A stretch of 9,517 nucleotides of DNA, from NCBI GenBank assembly GCA_938004375.1, contig CALKWH010000453.1:1-9517 (forward strand). Direction: 5' to 3'. Position 1 is the stretch's first letter, and the number at the start of each line of letters is the position of its first letter. Origin of the DNA: an uncultured Pseudomonadota bacterium (GTDB lineage Bacteria > Myxococcota_A > Polyangia > HGW-17). This document shows positions 1-9,517 of this stretch, piece after piece. The position numbers and the translations under genes are program-made. The notes under the pieces were generated by a model. The model was not told the DNA's origin, made no database searches, and saw only the letters and a program-made list of their open reading frames with translations.

Positions 1-44
1 CACCGAGATCTACACTCTTTCCCTACACGACGCTCTTCCGATCT
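1..44 (+). other. Illumina TruSeq/P5 adapter remnant at the left contig end (artefact)
   Basis: This stretch matches, as recalled, the non-indexed TruSeq universal adapter from its 15th base to its final CTCTTCCGATCT. The first 14 bases of P5 are missing. There is no i5 barcode between ATCTACAC and TCTTTCCC, so the library was of the single-index type. Genomic sequence begins at about 45. The adapter supplies a false stop codon (TAG on the minus strand at 25-23) to the BatA-like gene that runs off this end. It is not part of the organism's genome. Confidence 0.98.
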
Positions 45-1963
45 AGCAGGGCCAGCATCGGCTTCCAGCGCACGCTGGACGAAGCCTTCCAAATGACGAA
101 CCGACTCCGCCACTCCGGAGGCCGGCGACAGGAGATTTCGAGGGGGCGCGGGGTGATTTGGCTCTCGCCCGGGGAGAGCAGCGAGGCCGCGATGGCCTGG
201 ACGGGCTCGCCGTCTTTCAGGAAGGTGTAGACACCGGTGCGCGGCGGGGCGAGGACCAGGCCGGCGCCCGAGATGGGCAGCGTCTCCCCGTCGGGGTAAC
301 GGAGTTGGTTGGTGTCCAGGAAGAACTCGCGCGGCTGGCCGGTGGGATACGTGGCCGTGTAGCCGGGAGTGCTGCCCATGGTCCAGTTCACCAAATTGAG
401 CATGAACACGGGGAACGAGATCTGCAGCACGAAGTCCGAGTCGTGGAGCGAGAAACCCAGGGAAATCAGGCGCTGGCCGGTGGGCAGCGTCCGTAGGAGC
501 GACAGCACCGTGCCCCTGGCGTCCACCTGCATCAGCGGGCGATCCTTGGCGGCGAGCGCGAAGGCCGTGCTCTCCCCCCACAGGTTCACGTCCTTCATGG
601 AGACGCTCTCCATGATCGGGTGCGGCTGGGGACCGCCGGTCCAGAGGATCTGCAGGTTCTCCTTGCTGCGGGAGGCGATGGTGAAGGGCTGCTTGGCCTT
701 GGGATCCCCGGCGGGGTGCACCCAGATTTGATTGGGCGTGGGAGGGACCGTCTCGGGGACGAACTCGTTGAAGATGATCAGGTTGCACGGATCCCCGGTG
801 GGCTCCATGCAGTGCTCGAGGACGGCCGGCCGGTAGTCCTCGGGGGCGACCTTGCGGATCGTGCCCGGCAGGAGCAGGAGCGCGGCCTCTAGGAAAAGGT
901 TCTCCCGGCCCACGAAGAGCATGCGGGGCTGGGGCTTGCGGGGCAGCACGGCCCAGGCGCGGTCGTCCACGGCGAGGGGATCGACCTCGGTGTCCAGGTT
1001 CTTCAGGCGCGCCTCGAGCTCGGCGCCCACCAGGGGCAGCCGGATCAGGAAGACCTTCTCGGCGCCGCCGGCGAGCTCGAGCTGGCGGCTCTCGCGCCAG
1101 TTGCCGTCGACGTAGAAGTCCACGCGGGTCTTCAGGGTCATGGTGCCGGTGTTGACGGCCTGGAAGAGCACCTCGCCGGTGTCGGGGTCGGTGGGCAGGG
1201 GTCGCGCTGCCAGTTGCGTGATGGCCAGGTTGGCGCCGCGCGGCTCGATGCCCAGGGGCACCTGGTGCAGGTCCATGCCGGTGATGTCGAGCTTGTTCTC
1301 GAGCTCGCAGTCCTCGGGCACCGGTCCCCAGTAAATGTCGTTCTCGGGGGGGCCGGCCGCGTCGGTGAACAGGACCACCTTTCCGGGCTGACCGGCGGAG
1401 AGCACCTCCTGGGCGTAGGCGAGCCCCGTGGAGAGCTCGCCGGGCATGTCGGTCGGCGTCAGTTTCTCCAGGCTCGAGAGCAGCGAGGCGGCGTCCCTCT
1501 CCCAGGTGGAGCGGGAACCCGCCCGGGAAGAGAACGTGACGAGCATGACCTCGTCGTTGTCGCGCTTGTTCAGGATGAGCTTGCGGGCCTTCTCGACCGC
1601 GCTCTCCCAGCGGGTGACGAGCTTGGAGCCGCGGGGCACGTCCCGGGTCCGCATGGACGCCGAGTCGTCGAGGAGCAGCACCAGCCGATCAGGGTGTTCG
1701 GTGGTGGCTATTGCTCGCGGATCACCCAGGGTGATGATGACCGCCCCCAGGATGAGCAACTGCAGCAGGAAGGAGAACACGCGCCGCAGGATGCGCGCGA
1801 GCAGGCTGCGCTGGCCGGCCTTGATCACGCGATCCCACAGGAAATGGGCGGACACCGGGACCAGCCGCTCGCGCAGCTTGAGCAGGTACAGCAGAAAGGC
1901 GAGCCCGCCGAAGAGGGCGGCCAGTTGGGCCATCGCGGCGACGGAGAGGCCCCAGAAGGTCAT
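45..1963 (-). CDS. BatA-like membrane protein with VWA domain, C-terminus cut by contig end
   Basis: This is a membrane-anchored von Willebrand A protein of the Bat (aerotolerance) type. Residues 1-83 form a BatA-like N-terminal region with helices at about 10-28 and 62-80. The VWA domain covers about 93-210, with MIDAS residues D99, S101 and S103 (DDSAS) and a FTDAAG strand ending at D201, so metal binding looks intact. Residues about 260-340 resemble a beta-sandwich. Residues about 345-530 resemble the glutamine-amidotransferase-like fold found in related proteins; this part is inferred. The end, with W625 and the RWKPMLALL stretch, looks like the start of the usual C-terminal membrane helix. 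The start at 1963 has a GGGAGG about 8 bases upstream and overlaps the DUF58 stop as ATGA. Genomic coding stops at about 45. The frame then reads DRKSVV and a stop from adapter, so the true C-terminus is unknown. It probably works with the neighbouring MoxR ATPase and DUF58 protein at the inner membrane. Confidence 0.9.
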
Positions 1964-2892
1964 CGCAGGAACCCTCCCTTGCGGAACACGTCGAGCATGA
2001 GCGTCTCGAGGGGCTGGTTCGTGGGCGACATGAAATAGGGGATCGCGCGGTCCTGGCAGAACGTGCGCAGGCCGTCGGTGTACTTCTCGAGCTCGGCCAG
2101 ATAAGCGCGCAACAGGTTGGCTGTGACCGTGATGCTGCGGGTCTGACCGGTCTCGACGTCCATCAGTTCGACGTCACCGGTCAGTTTCGGGGCCAGCTCC
2201 TGGGGCGAGAGCACCTGCACCACGATGACGCGGTAGCGGTGGTAGCGCAGCAGGTTGACGGCCTCCTCGTAGCCCGCGGCCGTGAGGAAGTCCGAGATCA
2301 GGACGACCGTGCCGCGCCGGGGCCTGCGGAAGACGAAGGAGCGGGTGGCCTGGGCCAGATCGGTGACGCCGCCGAGCCGCGCGTTGCGGATGTTGTGGAA
2401 CATCTTGAACATGCGGCCCTTGCCGCGCCCGGGCGGCTGCAACTGCTCCATGGCGGCCGTAAAAGGCAGCATGGTGGCGCGGTCGAGGTGGGCGAGCGCG
2501 ACGTAGGCCAGTGCCGAGGCGATGCGGAAGGCGTGGACGGCCTTGATGGGCGTGCCCTCGAGCATGGACGCGGAGACGTCGAACATCACGTAGACCGGGA
2601 TGTCCTCCTCCTCCTCGTACAGGCGCACGAAGAGCTTCTCGAGGCGGCCGTACAGGTTCCAGTCGATGTGGCGGAAGTCGTCGCCCAGATTGTACTCGCG
2701 GTGCTCGGCGAACTCGAGGCCGCTGCCGCGCTTCTTAGTGCGGCGCTCGGCGCGCAGCTTGCCCGCGAGGACCTGCCGCGAGATGAGGAACAGGCGCTCG
2801 AGCTCGGCGAGGAAGTCCTTGCCCATCGACTCCTCGATGCCGGCCTTGGCCAGCTGGGCTCTCTGGGAGACGTACTGCTTGGGATCGGGCAT
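1960..2892 (-). CDS. DUF58 family protein (VWA-like), MoxR-operon partner
   Basis: This 310-residue soluble protein carries the DUF58 signature: RGSGLEFAEHREYNLGDDFR at 55-74, then HIDWN at 75-79. A VWA-like fold follows, with an intact MIDAS motif DVSAS at 105-109 and a second acidic strand VVLISDF at 196-202. No signal peptide or membrane helix is visible, so it is probably cytoplasmic and may dock on the membrane VWA proteins. DUF58 proteins typically sit beside MoxR ATPases. Here the gene lies 31 bp after the MoxR gene, and its stop overlaps the BatA-like start by 4 bp, suggesting translational coupling. The ATG at 2892 lacks a clear Shine-Dalgarno sequence. An internal ATG at 2826 (Met23) has GAGGAG 3 bases before it and would begin just before the conserved region. 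The longer form is kept because the extra 22 residues are in a good coding frame, but the start is uncertain. Confidence 0.93.
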   Translation of the reverse strand: MPDPKQYVSQRAQLAKAGIEESMGKDFLAELERLFLISRQVLAGKLRAERRTKKRGSGLEFAEHREYNLGDDFRHIDWNLYGRLEKLFVRLYEEEEDIPVYVMFDVSASMLEGTPIKAVHAFRIASALAYVALAHLDRATMLPFTAAMEQLQPPGRGKGRMFKMFHNIRNARLGGVTDLAQATRSFVFRRPRRGTVVLISDFLTAAGYEEAVNLLRYHRYRVIVVQVLSPQELAPKLTGDVELMDVETGQTRSITVTANLLRAYLAELEKYTDGLRTFCQDRAIPYFMSPTNQPLETLMLDVFRKGGFLR

Positions 2893-2906
2893 GGCGGCGC
2901 CGGCGT

Positions 2907-2920
2907 CCGGGAGGGCCCGG
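2907..2920 (-). promoter_or_regulatory. GC hairpin in the moxR-DUF58 intergenic gap
   Basis: The 31 bp gap contains a perfect 5 bp inverted repeat, CCGGG and CCCGG, around a 4-base loop. It lies 15-28 bases before the DUF58 ATG at 2892. No T-run follows, so it is not a classical intrinsic terminator. It could tune translation or mRNA processing between the two genes, or be chance in very GC-rich DNA. It stands out because this is the one junction in the block without a recognisable ribosome binding site. Confidence 0.3.
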
Positions 2921-2923
2921 CCG

Positions 2924-3916
<993 letters not shown>

Positions 3917-3921
3917 ACGAT

Positions 3922-5988
<2,067 letters not shown>

Positions 5989-6112
5989 GGTACCCTACTC
6001 CTTCTCTGAAATCAATGCGCGCGCCGAGCGCGAAAGCCCCGGCGAAAGAGACGTCCTTTCTACGCCGCGGCCCCCGGATTCATTCCAGCATCCATGAAAA
6101 GAAACCTTGTTC
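5989..6112 (-). other. 124 bp gap upstream of the Bat-type block
   Basis: This gap separates the lipoprotein stop from the DUF4175-like start and should hold the leader of the four-gene block. Seen directly are the Shine-Dalgarno sequence GAAGGAG at 5998-6004 and a short hairpin at 6020-6032 (CGCGC, CGA loop, GCGCG), which would lie in the leader RNA. I could not find a convincing -35/-10 pair, a sigma-54 site or a hairpin plus T-run terminator for the lipoprotein gene. Read-through from upstream is therefore possible. Confidence 0.45.
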
Positions 6113-7993
6113 TCACATCCCCCCGACCATGACAGGCACCAGGCTCATCAAACCGGCCGAACCGTTTCCCAATTGCTCCAGTTCGTTCGAACCCCAGCAC
6201 CACAGGGTATGGTCATCCCTCACCGCGCAAGCGTGGTAGGCACCGGCATCGATGTGCAGCGCCCGCACACCCAGGACGCCGACCTGAGCCGGCACATTGC
6301 TCTGCGCCCCCTCCGTCCCCCCGGTCCCGGCCCCGAGCTGGCCTTGTTCATTGGCTCCCCAGCACCAGGCGCTTTGATCGTTTTTGATGATGCAGGTGAA
6401 CTCGTAGCCGGCCGTCAATCCCTGGACCGTATTTCCGACGAGAGCCTGGACCGGGGTGTTCACCTGATTCGTGTTTCCCACACCCAGTTGGCCCCGATTT
6501 CCCAGGCCGGAACACCAAAGGGTGTCATCGATTTTCCGGGCGCAAGTAAAGACGTTGCCCAACGCCATGTCGCTCAGGGTGCCGAAGGCAGGAGTGAGCG
6601 CCGGAGTCAACTGGTCCAATTCCTGTTCAAAGCCCAACTGGCCCCAATGAGCCATGCCCCAGCACTGCACGCGATCGTCCTCTTTGATGGCGCAGGTGTG
6701 GCCGCCTCCATTATATATATACCGGGTGGGATCGACGGCGTCGGCCACGAGCACGGGCGCGAAACTCCAGGTACTGGTGCCGTTTCCAATCTGACCATAG
6801 GTGCTGGAGCCCCAGCAATAAAGGGCGGAATTCTGCAAGGCACAGGTTGTCCCGATTCCTGTGGACACATCGGTGACACCGGAGGACATGCCCTGAACCT
6901 GGGTAGGCACGACGACCGGATTGGTCCCCTCCCCGATCCCGCACTGGCCGGAGCCGTTGCCGCCCCAGCACCAGAGGCTGCCACTACTTAAAAGAGCACA
7001 CGTATGGTTACCACCGACGACGACCTTGAGCACGGTCCCCGGCAGCGCGGTGACCTGCACGGGATGACCGACGGTCGATTCGGGGAGATCGCCCCCCAGT
7101 TGTTTGGCGTTGTTGCCCCCCCAACACCACAAACGGCCCAGGGTGTCAATCGCACAGGTGTGCTCCCCACCGGCGGAGACCGAGACCCAACCGACGCAGT
7201 TCGTCGGGTCCAAGCTACACGAACTGTCGCAGGCGAGCCCGTCACCGGTCAACCCCAGATCCTGGCAGGTGGCGCCGGCGAGGTCGGCGCCGTCGCAGGC
7301 TTCGCCGAAACCGTCGTCCACGAGGCCGTCGCCGCACCGGCCCGAACAGGCGGAGGTGTCGAGGGCGCTGCAGTCGGCCTCGCAGGTGATCGTCCCCGAG
7401 TAGAAACCCAGGGTCTCACAGGTGTCGTCACCAACCTCCACGCCGTCACAAGCCTCGTCCCCCACGACCAGACCGTCCCCGCAGGTCGGCTCGCAGTAGC
7501 TCGGGATCCCATTGCAGTGCCAGCCCGTCTCGATGAGGCAGCCCGGGGAGCAGCCGTCGCCGGCGACACGGGCGCCGTCGTCGCACGCTTCGTCTCCCTC
7601 CACCTGGCCGTTGCCGCATTCGCCGGAACAGCCCGAGGTGTCGATGGTGCAATTTTCGGCATCACAGGCGAGCGTCCCCCCCGAAAAGCCCAGGGTGAGG
7701 CAGGTGCGGTCGCCGATGTTGTTGCCCTCGCACTGCTCGGTGTCGTCCAATACGCCGTCGCCGCAGCGCCCGGTGCAGCCGGTCGTGTCGAACGTGCAGT
7801 CGGCCCGGCAGGCCAGACCGGGCGCAAAATAGAAGCCGACCGAGGTGCAGTCCGCGCCGTTCAGGGCCGCGCCATCACACTGCTCGGCCGGGTCGACGAA
7901 CCCGTCCCCGCAGGCCCCCTCGACCTTCACGCCGTCGTCGCAGGAAATCAGGAAAATCAACAGGAAAGGAGTAAATATTTGTCTCATGTGCAT
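6113..7993 (-). CDS. Lipoprotein with five Cys-rich repeats and a seven-blade RCC1 propeller
   Basis: The predicted product is a 626-residue lipoprotein. The signal peptide ends in a lipobox, LISC, with acylated Cys18 followed by two Asp residues. Residues 28-266 hold five Cys-rich modules, each opening with CGDG or CGNG and containing E(A/Q)C(D/E), as in myxobacterial Cys-rich/DUF4215-like repeats. Residues 268-626 hold seven RCC1-type repeats of about 50 residues with HTCAI, LWCWG and GQLG motifs, probably forming a beta-propeller. Each blade has a Cys pair 9-10 residues apart (for example CAIDTLGRLWC), suggesting one disulfide per blade and an oxidising, extracytoplasmic location. The frame is open to 8137, but the start at 7993 is chosen because GGGAGGT lies 5 bases upstream and the signal peptide follows at once. 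The upstream extension has no signal features and overlaps the neighbouring gene. The function is unknown; binding of a protein or polysaccharide partner at the surface is inferred. Confidence 0.9.
   Translation of the reverse strand: MHMRQIFTPFLLIFLISCDDGVKVEGACGDGFVDPAEQCDGAALNGADCTSVGFYFAPGLACRADCTFDTTGCTGRCGDGVLDDTEQCEGNNIGDRTCLTLGFSGGTLACDAENCTIDTSGCSGECGNGQVEGDEACDDGARVAGDGCSPGCLIETGWHCNGIPSYCEPTCGDGLVVGDEACDGVEVGDDTCETLGFYSGTITCEADCSALDTSACSGRCGDGLVDDGFGEACDGADLAGATCQDLGLTGDGLACDSSCSLDPTNCVGWVSVSAGGEHTCAIDTLGRLWCWGGNNAKQLGGDLPESTVGHPVQVTALPGTVLKVVVGGNHTCALLSSGSLWCWGGNGSGQCGIGEGTNPVVVPTQVQGMSSGVTDVSTGIGTTCALQNSALYCWGSSTYGQIGNGTSTWSFAPVLVADAVDPTRYIYNGGGHTCAIKEDDRVQCWGMAHWGQLGFEQELDQLTPALTPAFGTLSDMALGNVFTCARKIDDTLWCSGLGNRGQLGVGNTNQVNTPVQALVGNTVQGLTAGYEFTCIIKNDQSAWCWGANEQGQLGAGTGGTEGAQSNVPAQVGVLGVRALHIDAGAYHACAVRDDHTLWCWGSNELEQLGNGSAGLMSLVPVMVGGM
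7196..7912 (-). repeat. Five tandem Cys-rich modules within the lipoprotein gene
   Basis: Modules begin at lipoprotein residues 28, 77, 126, 171 and 220. Modules 1, 2, 4 and 5 share a layout of about 49 residues with a (D/R/A)TC or ADC Cys, a LGF/VGF/LGL turn, a LAC or ITC Cys and a closing DTSGC-like segment. Module 3 is of another subtype, with DDGARVAGDGCSPGC and GWHCNG, as in the DUF4215 pattern. The DNA copies have diverged and are not near-identical, so this is an old protein-level duplication. Confidence 0.85.
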
Positions 7994-8022
7994 GAATGAC
8001 CTCCCAGGGATAGTCGATAATT

Positions 8023-8670
8023 TTAAGATCTCAGCACCGCGGAGGCGGTGACCAGTCCGACGTTCAGGATGAGGGCGACGGCGAGCGGGGTCCAGGAGGG
8101 CGCGAACCGCTCGTCGGGGATCCGCTCCGCGACCCATTCGGACATTTTTTCAAGCTTCGCCGCAGGCTCCAGGCTCTTGTCCCCGAACTTGTCCAGGGCG
8201 TCTTCGGCGAGCCCAAGGAAACGGGCGTGGCTCGCGAAGGCGCGCAGGGCCATGCGGAGAAACAAGGAGTTGTCCCCCAGGATTTCGTCAAATTTTTCCT
8301 TGACCTGCCCCCAGAGCCGCCGGGCAGCCTCCGCGCCGGAGAACAGTTCTGGGAACCGCTGGAGGATCTTCGACAACAGCAGATGCACGAGCGGGGCCTT
8401 GTATTTGACTATGAGCCCATGCACGGCAGCGCGGGAGCCCTGACGGACGCCCAATAAATAATAAAGCACCGGGGAGGCCACGATTATCAGCACCCCGGCC
8501 AGGCGCAGCGCGGTGGTGAACGAGATGCCGTCCACGGCCTTGAAGCGACCAAAAAACAAAAAGAGCAGCAACAGGTTCAGCGCGATTCCGAAGACCAGAT
8601 AGCCCGCGATGCGCGAGGACACGCGGAACCCGGCCCGGACGAGCTCGGTGAGGGGCAGTTCGTGATTCAT
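8023..8670 (-). CDS. Unknown membrane protein with two N-terminal helices and one C-terminal helix
   Basis: I do not recognise this 215-residue protein. Strongly hydrophobic segments lie at about 21-41 (rich in Leu and Phe) and 54-74. A third lies at about 193-211, followed only by VLRS. Between them is a helical, charged region (about 80-190) with no Cys pairs and no enzymatic motif. The frame is open to 8739, but the ATG at 8670 is preferred because GGAGG ends 4 bases before it. The upstream codons lack a good ribosome site and run into the divergent promoter region. The lipoprotein gene starts 29 bp downstream on the same strand, so the two may be co-transcribed. The central region could face the cytoplasm or the periplasm; orientation cannot be settled from sequence alone. 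Confidence 0.75.
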   Translation of the reverse strand: MNHELPLTELVRAGFRVSSRIAGYLVFGIALNLLLLFLFFGRFKAVDGISFTTALRLAGVLIIVASPVLYYLLGVRQGSRAAVHGLIVKYKAPLVHLLLSKILQRFPELFSGAEAARRLWGQVKEKFDEILGDNSLFLRMALRAFASHARFLGLAEDALDKFGDKSLEPAAKLEKMSEWVAERIPDERFAPSWTPLAVALILNVGLVTASAVLRS

Positions 8671-8808
8671 GGAGCCTCCGATCCGGTCTTTTTGTACCAT
8701 TGACTCCGCGATCGGGGAACAGATTTCTTGCCGGCCCACCCTCAGCTTGCCTTTTCCGGCCTTTCCCGGTTAGATTGCCGCTGCCCGCATGGCGGGAGGA
8801 GGTTTTAC
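8671..8808. promoter_or_regulatory. Divergent promoter region between the unknown membrane protein gene and mtnP
   Basis: The 138 bp between two outward-facing starts must serve both genes unless transcription enters from outside. On the plus strand, TTGCCT at 8747-8752 and TAGATT at 8771-8776 are 18 bases apart and could be a sigma-70 pair for mtnP. On the minus strand, TTCCCC (8719-8714) and TACAAA (8696-8691) are 17 bases apart. All four boxes are only partial matches, so these are guesses. No riboswitch-sized leader fits before mtnP, because the leader would be about 25-30 bases. Confidence 0.3.
8795..8802 (+). promoter_or_regulatory. Strong ribosome binding site fixing the mtnP start
   Basis: The sequence GGAGGAGG lies 6 bases before ATG 8809 and 9 bases before a second ATG at 8812. 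It rules out the upstream in-frame ATG at 8728 as the main start. That longer form would prepend 27 residues that do not resemble the enzyme family. Confidence 0.85.
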
Positions 8809-9469
8809 ATGATGCTCGCCATTACAGGCGGTAGCGGCGTCTACCAGATCCCCGAGGTCACGGTCACCGAGCGCCGCGAGCTCCCCACGCCTTTTGGCAT
8901 GCCCTCGTCCCCGATCACCATCGGCAAGCTCGGGGAGACGCCGGTGGCCTTCCTCGCCCGCCACGGCGAGGGGCACCTGATACCACCCCATCGCGTGAAC
9001 TACCGCGCCAACATCTGGGCCCTGCGCAGCCTGGGCGCCACACACCTGCTGGCGGTTTCGGCGGTGGGCTCCCTGCGCGAAGAGTTTGTCCCCGGCCACT
9101 TCGTGGTGGTGGACCAGTTCATTGACCTCACCCGGCGCCGCGAGACCACGTTCTTCAATGAACTGGCCGGCCACGTGAGCCTGGCCGATCCGGTCTGCGC
9201 CGAGTTCGCCGCCGCCGTCGCCGCCGCCGCCCAGGGCACCGGCGTCACCCTCCACCGCGGCGGAACCTACGTCTGCATGGACGGCCCGCAGTTCTCCACC
9301 CGCGCCGAGAGCAACTGGTACCGCCAGATGGGCGCCGAGGTCATCGGCATGACCAACGCCACCGAGGCGCGCCTCGCCCGCGAGGCGGGGCTGCACTTCT
9401 CCACCCTGGCCATGGTCACCGACTACGACTGCTGGAAGGAGGAGGAGGAGCACGTCACCGTCGAGAAGC
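8809..9469 (+). CDS. mtnP: S-methyl-5'-thioadenosine phosphorylase, C-terminus cut by contig end
   Basis: MtnP cleaves 5'-methylthioadenosine with phosphate into adenine and methylthioribose-1-phosphate, the first step of cytosolic methionine salvage and of polyamine by-product recycling. Conserved family blocks are in order: phosphate loop GGSGVY at 7-12, RHGEGH at 51-56, PPHRVNYRANIWAL at 59-72, AVGSL at 85-89, PGHFVVVDQFIDLT at 95-108, CMDGPQFSTRAES at 156-168, IGMTNATEARLAREA at 179-193 and TDYDCW at 204-209. The TDYDCW Asp residues are typical of the 6-aminopurine (MTAP) branch rather than purine nucleoside phosphorylases. About 220 genomic residues are present out of the usual 280-290. 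The frame continues into adapter as GRAHV and a stop at 9489. The roughly 60-70 missing C-terminal residues help shape the substrate site in the family. The gene diverges from the minus-strand genes, and no partner salvage gene is in view. Confidence 0.95.
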
Positions 9470-9517
9470 TCGGAAGAGCACACGTCTGAACTCCAGTCAC
9501 CGAATACGATCTCGTAT
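9470..9517 (+). other. Illumina P7-side adapter with 8-base index at the right contig end (artefact)
   Basis: From 9470 the sequence follows the TruSeq index adapter: TCGGAAGAGCACACGTC onward to CCAGTCAC at 9500, then an 8-base index CGAATACG at 9501-9508, then ATCTCGTAT, the first 9 bases of the P7 tail. The base at 9469 is C where a full adapter would have A, so the junction lies at 9469/9470 or an error sits there. The adapter adds the residues GRAHV and a stop to mtnP. Confidence 0.98.

Noticed and set aside
45..150. Possible frameshift near the end of the BatA-like gene
   Set aside because: The frame used keeps strongly GC third positions and ends in a Trp-rich start of a membrane helix, as expected for the family. 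The two other frames look less gene-like overall.
6710..6722. Short TA-alternating tract resembling a promoter or melting element
   Set aside because: It lies within an RCC1 blade and encodes RYIYN in frame. It is only about ten bases, and nothing nearby suggests a regulatory site.
7004..7999. Plus-strand frame of 331 codons opposite the lipoprotein gene
   Set aside because: The minus strand has a signal peptide, lipobox and repeated Cys modules. The plus frame shows only Ala/Gly/Val-rich composition.
7994..8137. N-terminal extension of the lipoprotein frame up to 8137
   Set aside because: It overlaps the end of the upstream gene, has no signal-like sequence, and would bury the lipobox 48 residues inside. 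The ATG at 7993 has GGGAGGT at proper spacing.
8671..8739. Longer start for the unknown membrane protein at 8739
   Set aside because: The extra residues lack a ribosome site and lie in the divergent promoter region. The ATG at 8670 has GGAGG directly upstream.

Overview
This window is a 9.4 kb GC-rich bacterial fragment that carries Illumina library adapter at both tips. Positions 1-44 match the single-index TruSeq/P5 adapter. Positions from about 9470 to 9517 match the P7-side adapter with an 8-base index. The contig therefore looks like an assembly from short reads, probably a metagenome, and its two outermost genes are cut by the assembly rather than by biology. High GC, strong Shine-Dalgarno sequences and a lipoprotein that joins myxobacteria-type Cys-rich repeats to RCC1 repeats all suggest a member of the former Deltaproteobacteria (Myxococcota or a neighbouring lineage). 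This taxonomic guess rests on domain content only.

Layout: six genes lie on the minus strand and one on the plus strand. Reading in the direction of minus-strand transcription, a small three-helix membrane protein of unknown function (8670-8023) is followed after 29 bp by a 626-residue lipoprotein (7993-6113) with five Cys-rich modules and seven RCC1 blades. After a 124 bp gap comes a tight four-gene block. It consists of a DUF4175-like membrane/coiled-coil protein with a 17-copy QQQG repeat (5988-3922), a MoxR-family AAA+ ATPase (3916-2924), a DUF58 protein (2892-1960) and a BatA-like membrane VWA protein (1963 into the left edge). Gaps are 5 bp, 31 bp and a 4 bp ATGA overlap, so co-transcription and translational coupling are likely. 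Diverging from the unknown membrane protein on the plus strand is mtnP, encoding S-methyl-5'-thioadenosine phosphorylase (8809 into the right edge).

How the genes work together: MoxR ATPase, DUF58 and VWA membrane proteins form the conserved core of Bat-type ('aerotolerance') operons, which are thought to act as chaperone or maturation machines at the cell envelope. The DUF4175-like protein is the first gene of the block and is probably a membrane scaffold for it. The two genes upstream are envelope proteins on the same strand but have no proven link to the operon. mtnP belongs to methionine salvage and appears unrelated.

No CRISPR array, tRNA, rRNA, insertion sequence or convincing terminator was seen. 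I found no strongly supported new system. The least explained items are the DUF4175-like protein with its tandem repeat, the unknown membrane protein, and the lipoprotein architecture.
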